DNA of 64,000 bases from an uncultured Acidobacteriaceae bacterium (GCA_937879855.1 CALFMO010000015.1:62001-126000), one strand, 5' to 3'; counted from the first letter of the stretch, positions 1 to 8,907 are shown. Numbers and translations are program-made. The notes: generated from the sequence alone by a model not told the origin.

Positions 1-311
1 GGAATTCCCGCATACACTGTCGTGTGATCGAGTTTGTGCTCGCGATAATAAGCGAGAAAGAATTCCAGCCCCCGACGTACCAGCGCCTCGTCGGTCGCCT
101 CCGCTCCGAGAGCCCGTTGAATCAGGATTGGCGCGCCATCACCCACATAGCTCGCAATCACATCGTCCGGCAATTCCGGCCGCCCGATGTGGCGCAGTGC
201 CGCGTTCACGGAATGCACCAGGTCCAAACGCGAGTCAATCAGCGTACCGTCCAGATCGAAGATCACAAGTTGGATGGAGTGCGGGTCAAAGGCACGGCGG
301 GTTCGAATCAT
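1..311 (-). CDS. HAD-family phosphatase, phosphoglycolate phosphatase-like (3' end outside window)
   Basis: The reverse strand reads open from an ATG at 311 to the window edge, giving the first 103 residues of a HAD hydrolase. HAD motif I is clear near residues 17-27 (VIFDLDGTLID), with both catalytic aspartates present. The following helical cap region (SVNAALRHIGRPELPDD) resembles Gph and phosphoserine-phosphatase-like enzymes. In this family the first Asp is phosphorylated during hydrolysis of a small phosphoester; phosphoglycolate is the most likely substrate by resemblance but is not proven by the visible part. Motifs II and III lie outside the window. Confidence 0.85.
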   Translation of the reverse strand, partial: MIRTRRAFDPHSIQLVIFDLDGTLIDSRLDLVHSVNAALRHIGRPELPDDVIASYVGDGAPILIQRALGAEATDEALVRRGLEFFLAYYREHKLDHTTVYAGI

Positions 312-330
312 GAGCTTCCAGAATAATGCA

Positions 331-417
331 CTCAGCCGTCAGCCGTCAGCACTAAGGGCCTTGACTGTTGGCAAACGAAAAACCGTGAACCACAAAGGCA
401 CGAAGTGTCACGAGGGT
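331..417. repeat. Short tandem and dispersed repeat fragments between HAD and arsR
   Basis: The gap holds a tandem of cagccgtcagc units (about 333-351) and a fragment of the kind accaCAAAGGCACGAAG (about 389-415). Related cagc/gtcagc units recur at 19079-19112 and 61680-61704. No gene is visible here. These are probably intergenic decay products of dispersed repeats. Confidence 0.45.
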
Positions 418-475
418 TGATTTCGTTAGGCGCTGCCTTCATGTGGCTTCCTGTTCGGTGGTAAATGGTCGTCAC

Positions 476-504
476 TTGACAGTTAACGATGTTTCCAGTA
501 ATAT
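476..504 (+). promoter_or_regulatory. Sigma-70-type promoter of arsR
   Basis: A perfect -35 hexamer TTGACA (476-481) is followed after exactly 17 bp by TAATAT (499-504). The arsR ATG at 511 falls where transcription would be expected to start, so the message may be leaderless. The sequence between and after the hexamers (cgatgtttccag, atatcgaaatatg) is a plausible ArsR operator, but that is inference. Confidence 0.7.
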
Positions 505-510
505 CGAAAT

Positions 511-882
511 ATGTCGGCAGCAACCACCAAAGCGCCCTCACCCAGCAAGTCCAGCGAACGCGTCGCCAAGTACGCCGATATGTTTTCCGCCATGGGAACC
601 GAACCCCGTCTGCGCATCATGCAGTTATTGCTCACGGCGCACCCCGAAGGACTCGTAGTGAGTGAAATTCAAGCGGAACTCGAAATCCCCAACTCGACGC
701 TCTCGCATCACCTGGACAAACTCAGGACCGAAGGTCTCGTCGAGGTGCAGCGGGAAAGTACTTTCCTTCGCTACACCGCCAACACCGGAGCTCTGCAGGA
801 ATTGTTGCAGTTTCTCTATGCCGAGTGCTGCACGCGCAATAAGGCCGTCAGACCGGAGCAGATCATACAAATCTGCAAATAG
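511..882 (+). CDS. arsR: ArsR-family arsenic-responsive repressor
   Basis: A 123-residue winged-helix protein with the ArsR layout: an initial helix (DMFSAMGTEPRLRIMQLL), then the recognition helix region near residues 58-72 (IPNSTLSHHLDKL) and a beta wing (VQRESTFLRY). The classical ELCVCDL metal site is not present. A vicinal pair Cys106-Cys107 with Cys122 lies in the C-terminal helix, resembling ArsR types that bind As(III) with C-terminal cysteines. It heads the operon with arsM, arsenate reductase and ACR3, so it very likely represses them until arsenite binds. The ATG at 511 has no Shine-Dalgarno and sits at the predicted transcription start. Confidence 0.92.
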   Translation: MSAATTKAPSPSKSSERVAKYADMFSAMGTEPRLRIMQLLLTAHPEGLVVSEIQAELEIPNSTLSHHLDKLRTEGLVEVQRESTFLRYTANTGALQELLQFLYAECCTRNKAVRPEQIIQICK

Positions 883-893
883 GAGTCCCCACC

Positions 894-1748
894 ATGAGTA
901 CCACCGACATCAAAGAAGTGGTCAAACAGAAATACGGCGAAGCCGCCCTGCGAGTAAAGTCCGGAGGCAGTTCGTGCTGCGGCGCCGCTGCGCCAACCAG
1001 TTGTTGCGATCCCATCACCACCAATCTTTACGACGCTTCCCAGGCGGGACAGATCCCCGAGGAGGCGCTTCTGGCCTCGCTCGGATGCGGCAATCCAACC
1101 GCGCTGGCGCAGTTGAAACCCGGAGAAACCGTTCTTGACCTTGGCTCGGGCGGCGGCATCGATGTGCTGCTTTCTGCGCGCCGCGTTGGCCCCACCGGCA
1201 AAGCTTACGGCCTTGACATGACGGACGAGATGCTCGCCTTGGCCAACGAAAACAAGCGCAAAGCGGGAGTTGAAAACGTCGAGTTTCTGAAAGGTGAAAT
1301 CGAAAACATCCCGCTGCCCGACAGCTCCGTCGACGTCATCATCTCCAACTGCGTGATCAATCTGTCGGCCGACAAAGACAAAGTCCTGCGCGAGGCCTTT
1401 CGCGTTCTGAAGCAGGGCGGGCGCTTTGCCGTATCCGATGTCGTCACCAGAGGAGAGATATTGCCTGAAATTCGTCAGAGCGTGCTGGCGTGGGTGGGTT
1501 GCATTGCGGGCGCGCTGGAAGAGAACGAATATCGCGGCAAGCTGGCGGCGGCGGGATTCGAACAGATTGAAGTCGAGCCCACGCGCATCTATCGCGCCGA
1601 AGATGCGCGAGAATTTCTGGCAGGGCAGGGAATCGACGTAGACGCGCTGGCTCCGCAAGTGGACGGAAAATTTCTGAGCGCCTTCATCCGCGCGGTCAAG
1701 CCGGCTCACGCGCAGAACCCATGCTGTGGTCCGACGTGCTGTAACTAA
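894..1748 (+). CDS. arsM: Arsenite S-adenosylmethionine methyltransferase
   Basis: A 284-residue class I methyltransferase. The SAM-binding motif I is at residues 81-90 (LDLGSGGGID). The three cysteines that bind As(III) in characterised ArsM enzymes have clear counterparts at Cys65 (LGCGNP), Cys153 (ISNCVINL) and Cys203 (WVGCIAGA). Extra pairs occur near the N-terminus (Cys28-29, Cys37-38) and at the very C-terminus (PCCGPTCC). The enzyme methylates arsenite to methylated, partly volatile arsenicals in the cytoplasm. It starts 11 bp after arsR, with a ribosome site (AGGAG) that overlaps the arsR stop codon, so the two genes are co-transcribed. Confidence 0.95.
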   Translation: MSTTDIKEVVKQKYGEAALRVKSGGSSCCGAAAPTSCCDPITTNLYDASQAGQIPEEALLASLGCGNPTALAQLKPGETVLDLGSGGGIDVLLSARRVGPTGKAYGLDMTDEMLALANENKRKAGVENVEFLKGEIENIPLPDSSVDVIISNCVINLSADKDKVLREAFRVLKQGGRFAVSDVVTRGEILPEIRQSVLAWVGCIAGALEENEYRGKLAAAGFEQIEVEPTRIYRAEDAREFLAGQGIDVDALAPQVDGKFLSAFIRAVKPAHAQNPCCGPTCCN

Positions 1749-1766
1749 ACAGCATCGGAAGCCTCA

Positions 1767-2258
1767 ATGAAACAACATTACAACGTCCTATTTTTGTGCA
1801 CGGGGAATTCGGCACGTTCCATCATGGCCGAGGCCATCCTGAACCGTAAAGGCCAACCACACTTCACCGCTTACAGCGCGGGAAGTCATCCTGCCGGGGC
1901 AGTTCGCCCCGAGGCACTCCGCCAGTTGGAAGCGGCTCACCTTCCCGCCCGAGGCCTTCGCAGCAAGAGCTGGAATGAATTCGCGCAGCCCGGCGCCCCC
2001 CGTCTCGATTTTGTTTTCACCGTTTGTGACAACGCCGCGAACGAAGTCTGCCCAGTGTGGCCGGGCCAGCCAATGACTGCGCACTGGGGCCTCCACGATC
2101 CTGCCGCGGTGCAGGGAACAAGGGAACAGGTGGAGAAGGCTTTTCGCGATGTTTTCTTTCTGCTCGACCGAAGAATAAGCCTGTTCCTGAGTCTTCCGTT
2201 TTCAACTCTCGATGGGCTCTCGCTCAAGAAAGAGATCGACAACATCGGGCGCAATTAA
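1767..2258 (+). CDS. arsC: Arsenate reductase, low-molecular-weight phosphatase fold
   Basis: A 163-residue protein with the LMW protein-tyrosine-phosphatase P-loop CX5R at Cys11-Arg17 (CTGNSAR). Two further cysteines at 87 and 95 (TVCDNAANEVCPVWPG) match the resolving-cysteine region of thioredoxin-coupled arsenate reductases, and the Asp-Pro near residue 111 is the acid loop. The expected reaction is reduction of arsenate to arsenite through a Cys relay that thioredoxin regenerates. It follows arsM by 18 bp. The arsenite formed would feed ArsM and the ACR3 pump. The start ATG is unambiguous. Confidence 0.92.
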   Translation: MKQHYNVLFLCTGNSARSIMAEAILNRKGQPHFTAYSAGSHPAGAVRPEALRQLEAAHLPARGLRSKSWNEFAQPGAPRLDFVFTVCDNAANEVCPVWPGQPMTAHWGLHDPAAVQGTREQVEKAFRDVFFLLDRRISLFLSLPFSTLDGLSLKKEIDNIGRN

Positions 2259-2316
2259 AACGTGAACTTGCGCCCGCGACCAGGCGGATAAGCACCGCAA
2301 CTGAGGCTTGAAGCAA

Positions 2317-3414
2317 ATGAAAACCCGCGTGTTGTCCCGTCTAAGCTTCCTGGACCGCTTTCTTACCCTGTGGATCTTCACCGCCATGCTGATCGGCGTA
2401 GCGTCCGGATGGGCTCTTCCTGGGATCGTACCTTTTCTGAATCGCTTCAGCGTGGGCACGACCTCGATCCCTATTGCCGTGGGACTCATCTTCATGATGT
2501 ATCCCCCTTTGGCCAAAGTTCGCTATGAAGAATTGGGCGAGGTCTTCCGCAACAAGAAGATCCTCGCTCTCTCGCTCCTGCAGAACTGGGTGATCGGCCC
2601 GCTCCTGATGTTTGCGCTCGCCATCATTTTCTTGCGCGCCTATCCGGAATATATGGCTGGCCTCATCATGATAGGCCTGGCACGCTGTATCGCCATGGTT
2701 ATCGTGTGGAACGAACTGGCTAAAGGCGACACCGAATACGCTGCCGGCCTCGTCGCCTTTAATTCGGTCTTCCAGGTGCTTTTCTACTCGGTGTATGCGT
2801 GAGTATTCATCACCAAGTTGCCAGAGTGGTTTGGATTGCACGGTTCAGTGGTGAATGTCTCGATTCGCGATATTGCCCACAGTGTCTTCATTTATCTCGG
2901 CATTCCGTTTCTTGCGGGTATGATCACCCGCCTGGTGCTAGTGCGCATGCGCGGGAATCAATGGTATGAAAAAACTTTCATCCCGCGCATTAGCCCCATC
3001 ACGCTGATCGCTCTCCTGTTTACCATTGTCGTGATGTTTTCGCTGAAGGGCGGATATATCGTGCGCCTGCCCTTCGACGTTGTACGCATCGCCATCCCAC
3101 TGCTGATTTATTTTGTGGTGATGTTCCTGGTCTCGTTCTATATGGGACGCAAGCTGGGGGCGGATTACTCAAAAACCGCAACCCTGTCTTTCACTGCAGC
3201 AAGCAACAACTTCGAGCTCGCGATCGCGGTTGCCGTAGCGGTCTTTGGCATCAACTCCGGCGCAGCTTTTGCGGCGGTCATCGGGCCGCTGGTCGAGGTT
3301 CCGGCTCTGATCGGCCTCGTGAACGTCTCACTATACTTTCAGCGTCGCTACTATCAGCATGACCCAGCAAATGTCGCGGTTGTGCCGCTGCTGGAACCCG
3401 CCAGCAAGACTTGA
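2317..3414 (+). pseudogene. acr3: ACR3 arsenite efflux permease interrupted by an in-frame TGA
   Basis: One reading frame runs from ATG 2317 (GAGG ribosome site at 2303-2306) to 3414 and would encode about 365 residues, the normal length for an ACR3 arsenite/H+ antiporter of the BART superfamily. It is broken once, by a TGA at 2800-2802, between FYSVYA and VFITKLPEWFGL. Both halves match the family: RFLTLWIFTAMLIGVASGW at the start, then the conserved ARCIAMV segment, and TLSFTAASNNFELAIAV in the second half. There is no frameshift, so a single TGG-to-TGA change would explain it. An independent restart at TTG 2818 looks unlikely to give a working pump. Readthrough, a real null allele or a sequence error are all possible. 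Confidence 0.85.
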
Positions 3415-3454
3415 ATCCCAGATGCAGAGAATATTCCGCGCCTTAAGAACGGAA

Positions 3455-3489
3455 GAGGCTTAGGATCCCCGGTGTCTGACCTAAGCCTC
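3455..3489. terminator. Hairpin between convergent acr3 and secreted-protein genes
   Basis: A perfect 10-bp inverted repeat, GAGGCTTAGG (3455-3464) and CCTAAGCCTC (3480-3489), surrounds a 15-nt loop. It sits between two convergent genes and could end transcription from both sides. There is no strong T-run on either strand, so termination is inferred from position. Confidence 0.45.
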
Positions 3490-3508
3490 GCCCATAGACG
3501 AGTGAAGT

Positions 3509-4189
3509 TTATTGGCAGTTAATGCTCGGATTGTCCTTCGCCAGTTCCAAGCAGGCTCTTCGCTGCTTTTCTCTCTTGGCCGTATCGGCAAGAGAGTTGC
3601 CATTTGAGGTCGCTGGAGCCACTCCAGAAGCCGCATTGGTTTCTCCCGAGGTGGCTACAGCCGGAACAACTTGAGCTCCGGGCCTAGTCTGAACCGCAGG
3701 CTGAACCGTCGCCGGTTGTGGCGCCGGCGCTTCCGCTCCCTGCTGAACATTTAGGCGACCATGCGCTTGCCAGTCCGACACTATCAGGTTGCAAGCGTCT
3801 TTCGCGGCGTTCCCAACGGTATGCGTAGCGTTGGTGCCGATCACGTCGCCCGCCTTGTTGGCCACCTGGATCTGGCTGTTGCTGCGGAGCAAGCCGCGGT
3901 TCTGCTTCGACTCGCGGTTCATCATGACGATGTAGTCGGCGTTCGCCTCATTAATCGTGATGATGGCTCCTGAGCAATTCTTCTGCAGGTCTTTCGTGAC
4001 TTCCATGCTTTCGTCGTGCGCGTCAATTGTGGATTTTGAACCCCACGTCGCCCAATGATGTCCACCCACACCGCTTCCATTCGAACTAACGTTTTCCGAG
4101 CCCTTGCCCTGCACAAACACACGAGGCTTATCCTGAGCGTTCGCGGATAGCGCCATCGCCAACACACACAGCAGTCCCCAAGTCTTCAT
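3509..4189 (-). CDS. Secreted protein of unknown function
   Basis: A 226-residue protein with a clear signal peptide (MKTWGLLCVLAMALSANA, cut before QDKPR). The mature part has a compact region around residues 20-135 (VFVQGKGSENV, DYIVMMNRESKQ, NLIVSDWQAHGRL). A low-complexity Pro/Ala/Gln/Thr stretch follows at about 150-200, and the end is charged with two cysteines (CLELAKDNPSINC). I do not recognise a named family. The pattern resembles secreted hypotheticals common in Acidobacteriota. It is transcribed alone, convergent with the arsenic operon, and no function can be assigned. Confidence 0.8.
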   Translation of the reverse strand: MKTWGLLCVLAMALSANAQDKPRVFVQGKGSENVSSNGSGVGGHHWATWGSKSTIDAHDESMEVTKDLQKNCSGAIITINEANADYIVMMNRESKQNRGLLRSNSQIQVANKAGDVIGTNATHTVGNAAKDACNLIVSDWQAHGRLNVQQGAEAPAPQPATVQPAVQTRPGAQVVPAVATSGETNAASGVAPATSNGNSLADTAKREKQRRACLELAKDNPSINCQ

Positions 4190-4512
4190 AACTGATATCC
4201 CTCTCTTTAACTTGTTAACTTTCCGGACGTGAGATTTACTAACCGATTATCTTTCACCGGAAAAACGCCGCAAGGTGACCACCGTAACGGTGACGACGAA
4301 GACGACTGACCCGCAAGACAGGCTTCAAAAAACAGTGGCCGCCCCTTATGGCCGCAATCGGTCACGTGGTCGGACCGCTATCTTGGAAACGCTAAAACTT
4401 CCTTGCTCGCCAACCTCCGGTTACCATTTACAATCCAACAGGCTCCAACCCTTGCTGCACAGAATCCTAAGGGGCTGACAGGAATCTAAGTGAGGTAGGA
4501 CCCAGGACCCGG
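4190..4512. other. Intergenic region between divergent genes
   Basis: About 320 bp between the secreted-protein gene and the E1 gene. It must hold both promoters, but I see no hexamer pair that stands out. No small gene with a ribosome site was found. Confidence 0.5.
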
Positions 4513-6732
4513 ATGGCCACGACGAAGACCGATCCCAAGCTGGCCGTAACGGCCAACGGCGCAAAAAAGGGCAAGCACTACGAAGGACTTACACGCGACC
4601 AGCTTATCCAAGCCTACCGCATCATCTACACCTCACGGCGCATCGACGACCGTGAAATCCTGCTCAAGCGCCAGCAGAAAATCTACTTCCAGATGTCCGG
4701 GGCAGGGCATGAGGGCATTGGCACCGCGGCCGGGCTGGCGCTGAAGCCCGGCTACGATTGGTTCTATCCCTACTATCGCGATCGCGCCTTATGTCTGGCG
4801 CTGGGCGTCAAGCCTTACGATATGTTTCTGCAGGGTGTGGGCGCGGCCGACGATCCCAGTTCCGGTGGACGCCAGATGCCTTCGCACTGGAGCTATCCCA
4901 ACCTGCATATCGTCACGCAGTCGTCGCCGACCGGTTCACAAATTCTGCAGGCGGTTGGTTGTGCTGAGGCTGGCCGCTATCTGGCTCGGCATCCTAAGTC
5001 CGCGGAGGTTCCATCCTCCAGCTCGGCAGATTATCGTCGTTTCAAGAACGTCAGCTTCCAGGGCGATGAAGTTACCTACGTCTCTCTGGGCGATGGCACT
5101 TCGAGCGAAGGTGAATTCTGGGAGGCCATGAACGCAGCCGCCCTGGGCAAGCTTCCGGTAATTTTCTGTGTCGAAGATAACGGCTACGCGATTTCCGTTC
5201 CGGTCGAAGTTCAAACCGCAGGCGGAAGCATTTCGCGCTTGGTCTCAGGATTCCCCAATTTCCATTTCGAAGAAGTGGACGGCACCGATCCCGTGGCCAG
5301 CTACGCCGCATTTCAGAGAGCGACGCGTTATTGCCGCGAGGGACACGGGCCGGCATTCGTCCACGCGCATGTGATCCGTCCATATTCGCACTCGCTCTCG
5401 GACGATGAACGCTTGTATCGCCCCGACGCGGAGCGCGAACGCGATGCTCAACGCGATCCGGTCACGCGCACGCAAATGTTCCTGCTGCGCGAGGGCATCC
5501 TCGACGAGAAGGGCATCAACCAGCTCGAGAAGGAAGTCGAAGCCGAGTTGCAGAAAGCGGTGGACGCGGCGCTCCAAGCGCTTCCTCCGGCGCCTGAAAG
5601 CGTTACCAAATTCGTATATTCGCCTGATCTCGATCCGGCTTCGTCCGCCTTTGATACGCCGGCAGCGGTGCAGGAAGCTCCAGTCGACAGCAAGAAGCCC
5701 GCCGCTAAAACCATGGCCGACTTGATCACGATGACGTTGCGTGATGAAATGCAGCGCGACGAACGCATTGTGATTTTCGGCGAAGATGTGGCCGACTGCA
5801 GCCGCGAAGAATACCTGAAGCGCAAGTTGGTAAAAGGCAAAGGCGGAGTGTTCAAACTCACCTTCGGCCTGCAATGCGAATTTGGCAACGACCGCGTCTT
5901 CAATGCTCCCCTCGCCGAAGCAGCCATCGTGGGACGCGCCACGGGGATGGCCACCCGAGGCCTGAAGCCCGTGGTCGAAATTCAGTTCTTCGACTACATC
6001 TGGCCCGCAATGATGCAGATTCGCGACGAGCTCAGCGTAATCCGCTGGCGCTCCAATAATGGATTCTCCTGCCCGGTGGTGATTCGCGTCGCCATCGGCG
6101 GATACCTGACCGGCGGCGCCATCTATCACTCGCAATGCGGCGAGAGCATGTTTACGCATATCCCCGGCCTGCGCGTGGTGTTCCCTTCGAACGCGCAAGA
6201 TGCCGCGGGACTCCTGCGCACCGCCATCCGCTGCGACGACCCGGTGCTATTCCTCGAGCACAAGCGCCTATATCGCGAATCGTTTGGCCGCGCCGCCTAT
6301 CCTGGCCATGACTACATGATCCCGTTCGGCAAGGCGAAGATTGTTCATCCCGGCACCGATCTGACGGTCATCACCTACGGCGCCGTCGTGCCACGCGCGC
6401 TGCAAGCCGCGCAGAAACTGGAGCGAGAGCAGGGCGTGAAAGTCGAACTAATCGACTTACGCTGCTTGAATCCGTTTGACTGGGAAACGATCGCCGCCTC
6501 GGTCACCAAGACGAATCGCGCTCTGGTGGCTTATGAAGACACACTCAGCTGGGGATACGGCGCGGAAATCGCGGCTCGTATCGCGGACCAACTCTTCGAT
6601 CACCTCGACGCCCCGGTTCGCCGCGTCGCCGCCAAGGACGTCTTCGTCGCCTATCAGCCCATCCTTGAAGACGCGATTCTTCCCCAGCCCAATGACCTGT
6701 TCCTGGCGATGAAGGAACTATCAGAGTATTAA
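4513..6732 (+). CDS. Fused E1 alpha/beta subunit of a 2-oxoacid dehydrogenase
   Basis: A 739-residue thiamine-diphosphate enzyme. Residues about 25-385 form the E1 alpha half, with the ThDP motif starting GDGTSSEGEF near residue 194 and ending VEDNGYA about 30 residues later, and the regulatory-loop region HSLSDDERLY near 293. Residues about 393-739 form the E1 beta half (TMADLITMTLRDEM, FGEDVAD, CLNPFDWETI). In the family these two chains decarboxylate pyruvate or branched-chain 2-oxoacids and pass the acyl group to lipoyl-E2. Here they are joined by a short Ala/Pro/Lys linker. No E2 or E3 gene lies nearby, so the substrate (branched-chain 2-oxoacid or pyruvate) is open. Confidence 0.93.
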   Translation: MATTKTDPKLAVTANGAKKGKHYEGLTRDQLIQAYRIIYTSRRIDDREILLKRQQKIYFQMSGAGHEGIGTAAGLALKPGYDWFYPYYRDRALCLALGVKPYDMFLQGVGAADDPSSGGRQMPSHWSYPNLHIVTQSSPTGSQILQAVGCAEAGRYLARHPKSAEVPSSSSADYRRFKNVSFQGDEVTYVSLGDGTSSEGEFWEAMNAAALGKLPVIFCVEDNGYAISVPVEVQTAGGSISRLVSGFPNFHFEEVDGTDPVASYAAFQRATRYCREGHGPAFVHAHVIRPYSHSLSDDERLYRPDAERERDAQRDPVTRTQMFLLREGILDEKGINQLEKEVEAELQKAVDAALQALPPAPESVTKFVYSPDLDPASSAFDTPAAVQEAPVDSKKPAAKTMADLITMTLRDEMQRDERIVIFGEDVADCSREEYLKRKLVKGKGGVFKLTFGLQCEFGNDRVFNAPLAEAAIVGRATGMATRGLKPVVEIQFFDYIWPAMMQIRDELSVIRWRSNNGFSCPVVIRVAIGGYLTGGAIYHSQCGESMFTHIPGLRVVFPSNAQDAAGLLRTAIRCDDPVLFLEHKRLYRESFGRAAYPGHDYMIPFGKAKIVHPGTDLTVITYGAVVPRALQAAQKLEREQGVKVELIDLRCLNPFDWETIAASVTKTNRALVAYEDTLSWGYGAEIAARIADQLFDHLDAPVRRVAAKDVFVAYQPILEDAILPQPNDLFLAMKELSEY

Positions 6733-6783
6733 CGTAGCCGCGACGGCAATAGGTATGAATCCGTGAAAATCCGTGGCGAGTAT

Positions 6784-8907
6784 TTATTTGTGTGAATTTA
6801 TCGTCGCGCCGCCGTGCTGTGCGTTGTAAGCCTTCCATGCGCCGTCGATCACGTAAGCGTGAAGCGCATCGGCCTGCTTCAGCGTCATGTGAAGATTTGG
6901 GAAAGCAAACTTTGGCGGATTGGCGAATCCCGGCATTCCCTGATCCCAATCCGTACCAGCCAGCACAATCGCAGACCATTGCTTATGCACTTCCGGGGGA
7001 GCATATCGCAGATCGGGAACGGCGCCATTTAGAACCCATGCGCCGCTGCCATCGAGGCCGGGAGAATGACAGCCATCGCAAACAAACTTCCGGTAAAGGC
7101 CAGCGCCTTCTCGAATCGTTTCCGCGGAGGCAGTCTGTCGTGGAGGCTTGGGGACGGGCGGCACCACATCAGGTGGAGTTGGGAATGGGAACGATGCGCC
7201 TAGTTTGAATGCAAGCAGGCGCGACGGGCCACGCTTGGATTGCGGTGTGGCCATGGTCCAGGCCGGGGCGAACAAGCGCGAACCCGAACCCCATCCCACC
7301 GGCACCAGGACATATTGATCGCCATTCACGGAGTAGGTTACGGGAATCGACTCGATCGCCGATCCGGTTTGAATCGACCACGTTTTCTTCCCGGTGTCCG
7401 CGGCAAACGCAGCGAACTCGCCCGTCCCCTGACCTTGAAAGACAAGATTGCCCGCGGTCGAAAGCACTCCACCGTTCGTCGCGATCTGCTCTTCGACGGA
7501 CCAACGTTCGGATTGAGTTACCGGGTCCCACGCGATCAGGCGTCCTTCGGTCTGATGCATCCACTCTCCGGTTTCGACCGTGGCATGCGTATTCGGCTTG
7601 CGATCAGTAGCCGGAATGTAGACGAGTCCCGCGCCGGGGTGGTAGCTCATGGGCCACCAGTTGTGCACCGTCCATTGTTTGCCGCCGCCGGCCGAGGCGG
7701 GGACCTCCACCGCTTTTCCCGTCGCGAGATCGACGCTCGTCGCCCAATTCACTTTGACGATTGGCTTCGCCGAAAGAAGTTTTCCGGTGCGGGCATCGAG
7801 CACGTAGTAGAAGCCGTGCTTGGGTACCGTCATGGCAACGTGTCGCTTTTCACCGTCGATGGTGAGGTCCGCCATCACGATGTGATTGTTTTCCGTCTGC
7901 AATCCGGGGGAGCTAGTCTGGTAGTGCCAGACGTATTCGCCGGTGTCGGCCTTCACTGCGAGGATGCAGCCGGAAAAGAGTTTGTCTCCCTTCGGCTCAA
8001 TCGAGGACAATTCTCCGTAGTCCACACCTGCGCCCGCGGTGCCGAAGATGACGTAATCCGTCACGGGGTCGTAGGTGATGGCGTTCCACACATCGCCGCC
8101 TCCGATGCGCCAAGCGTCTGAGCCGGACCAGGTTTTTGCGGCCATCTCCAAAGCTTTCGTCTCAAATGGCTTTGCGGGATTTCCGGGAACAGTCCAGAAT
8201 CGCCAGACTTCCTTGCCAGTTGCGGCATCAAAGGCCACTAGCGACCCTCGTACTCCGTCATCGGAGCCGTTGTAACCCATGAACACTTTGCCCTTGGCAA
8301 CATGCGGCGCGCCCGTGATGCCGGTTTGAGTGGCATCGCACACCGGAGATTCCCACTCTTGTTTGCCGGTGGTGGCGTTAATCGCGATCAAGCGGCAGTC
8401 GCCGGTGCCCACATAGACTTTTCCGTCCCACACAGCCACGCCACCATTCGTACGCGCAGAATACGAACCGTTAATGGCCAGATTCAAGCGCACTTTGGGA
8501 TCGAATTTCCAGAGTAATTGGCCAGAGGCGGCGTCAACCGCATAAACCTTGGATAGTGGCGCGCTGACGTACGCGACCCCGTCTACAACGATCGGCTCGG
8601 AAACGATGCCCATGCCGCTGTCGATGTCGAGATACCACGCCAGGCCCAGACCAGAAACATTGCGATCGTTGATTTGTTGCAGCGGGCTGAAGTGTTGCGA
8701 CTCGAAGTCGCGGCCGTTGAGCAGCCAGTTTGTTCCTGAGTTGGCTTCTGCGGCCACACGAGACTCCGTTACGTTGCCCGCTTTATCGGATTCATCGGCG
8801 GAGGTATGAGAGAGGAGAATCATTGCCGCCGCGAGAGACAAGGTGGTCAAGCTGAAAACCTTTAAGCACAATCCTGTCGAATGCAAAACGCGGAATCGTT
8901 TCAACAC
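6784..8907 (-). CDS. PQQ-dependent alcohol dehydrogenase with C-terminal haem c domain
   Basis: A periplasmic quinohaemoprotein of about 707 residues from a GTG at 8907; an ATG at 8994 would add 29 residues ahead of the signal peptide and is less likely. The first 560 residues carry the repeated W-motif sheets of an eight-bladed PQQ propeller (AVDAASGQLLWKF, AFDAATGKEVWRF, VKADTGEYVWHY). A cytochrome c domain follows with CDGCH near residue 610 and a probable Met ligand in QGMPGF. Two canonical features look changed: the vicinal Cys-Cys pair is absent (YSARTNGG instead) and the usual PGDxWDY loop reads PGLQTENNH. It probably oxidises an alcohol or polyol, passing electrons to a cytochrome, but the substrate is unknown. 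It is divergent from the DUF58 gene. Confidence 0.88.
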   Translation of the reverse strand: MLKRFRVLHSTGLCLKVFSLTTLSLAAAMILLSHTSADESDKAGNVTESRVAAEANSGTNWLLNGRDFESQHFSPLQQINDRNVSGLGLAWYLDIDSGMGIVSEPIVVDGVAYVSAPLSKVYAVDAASGQLLWKFDPKVRLNLAINGSYSARTNGGVAVWDGKVYVGTGDCRLIAINATTGKQEWESPVCDATQTGITGAPHVAKGKVFMGYNGSDDGVRGSLVAFDAATGKEVWRFWTVPGNPAKPFETKALEMAAKTWSGSDAWRIGGGDVWNAITYDPVTDYVIFGTAGAGVDYGELSSIEPKGDKLFSGCILAVKADTGEYVWHYQTSSPGLQTENNHIVMADLTIDGEKRHVAMTVPKHGFYYVLDARTGKLLSAKPIVKVNWATSVDLATGKAVEVPASAGGGKQWTVHNWWPMSYHPGAGLVYIPATDRKPNTHATVETGEWMHQTEGRLIAWDPVTQSERWSVEEQIATNGGVLSTAGNLVFQGQGTGEFAAFAADTGKKTWSIQTGSAIESIPVTYSVNGDQYVLVPVGWGSGSRLFAPAWTMATPQSKRGPSRLLAFKLGASFPFPTPPDVVPPVPKPPRQTASAETIREGAGLYRKFVCDGCHSPGLDGSGAWVLNGAVPDLRYAPPEVHKQWSAIVLAGTDWDQGMPGFANPPKFAFPNLHMTLKQADALHAYVIDGAWKAYNAQHGGATINSHK

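Noticed and set aside
2800..2802. TGA in acr3 as a selenocysteine codon
   Set aside because: No selenocysteine-insertion hairpin is evident right after it and ACR3 proteins do not use selenocysteine; a nonsense change is simpler.
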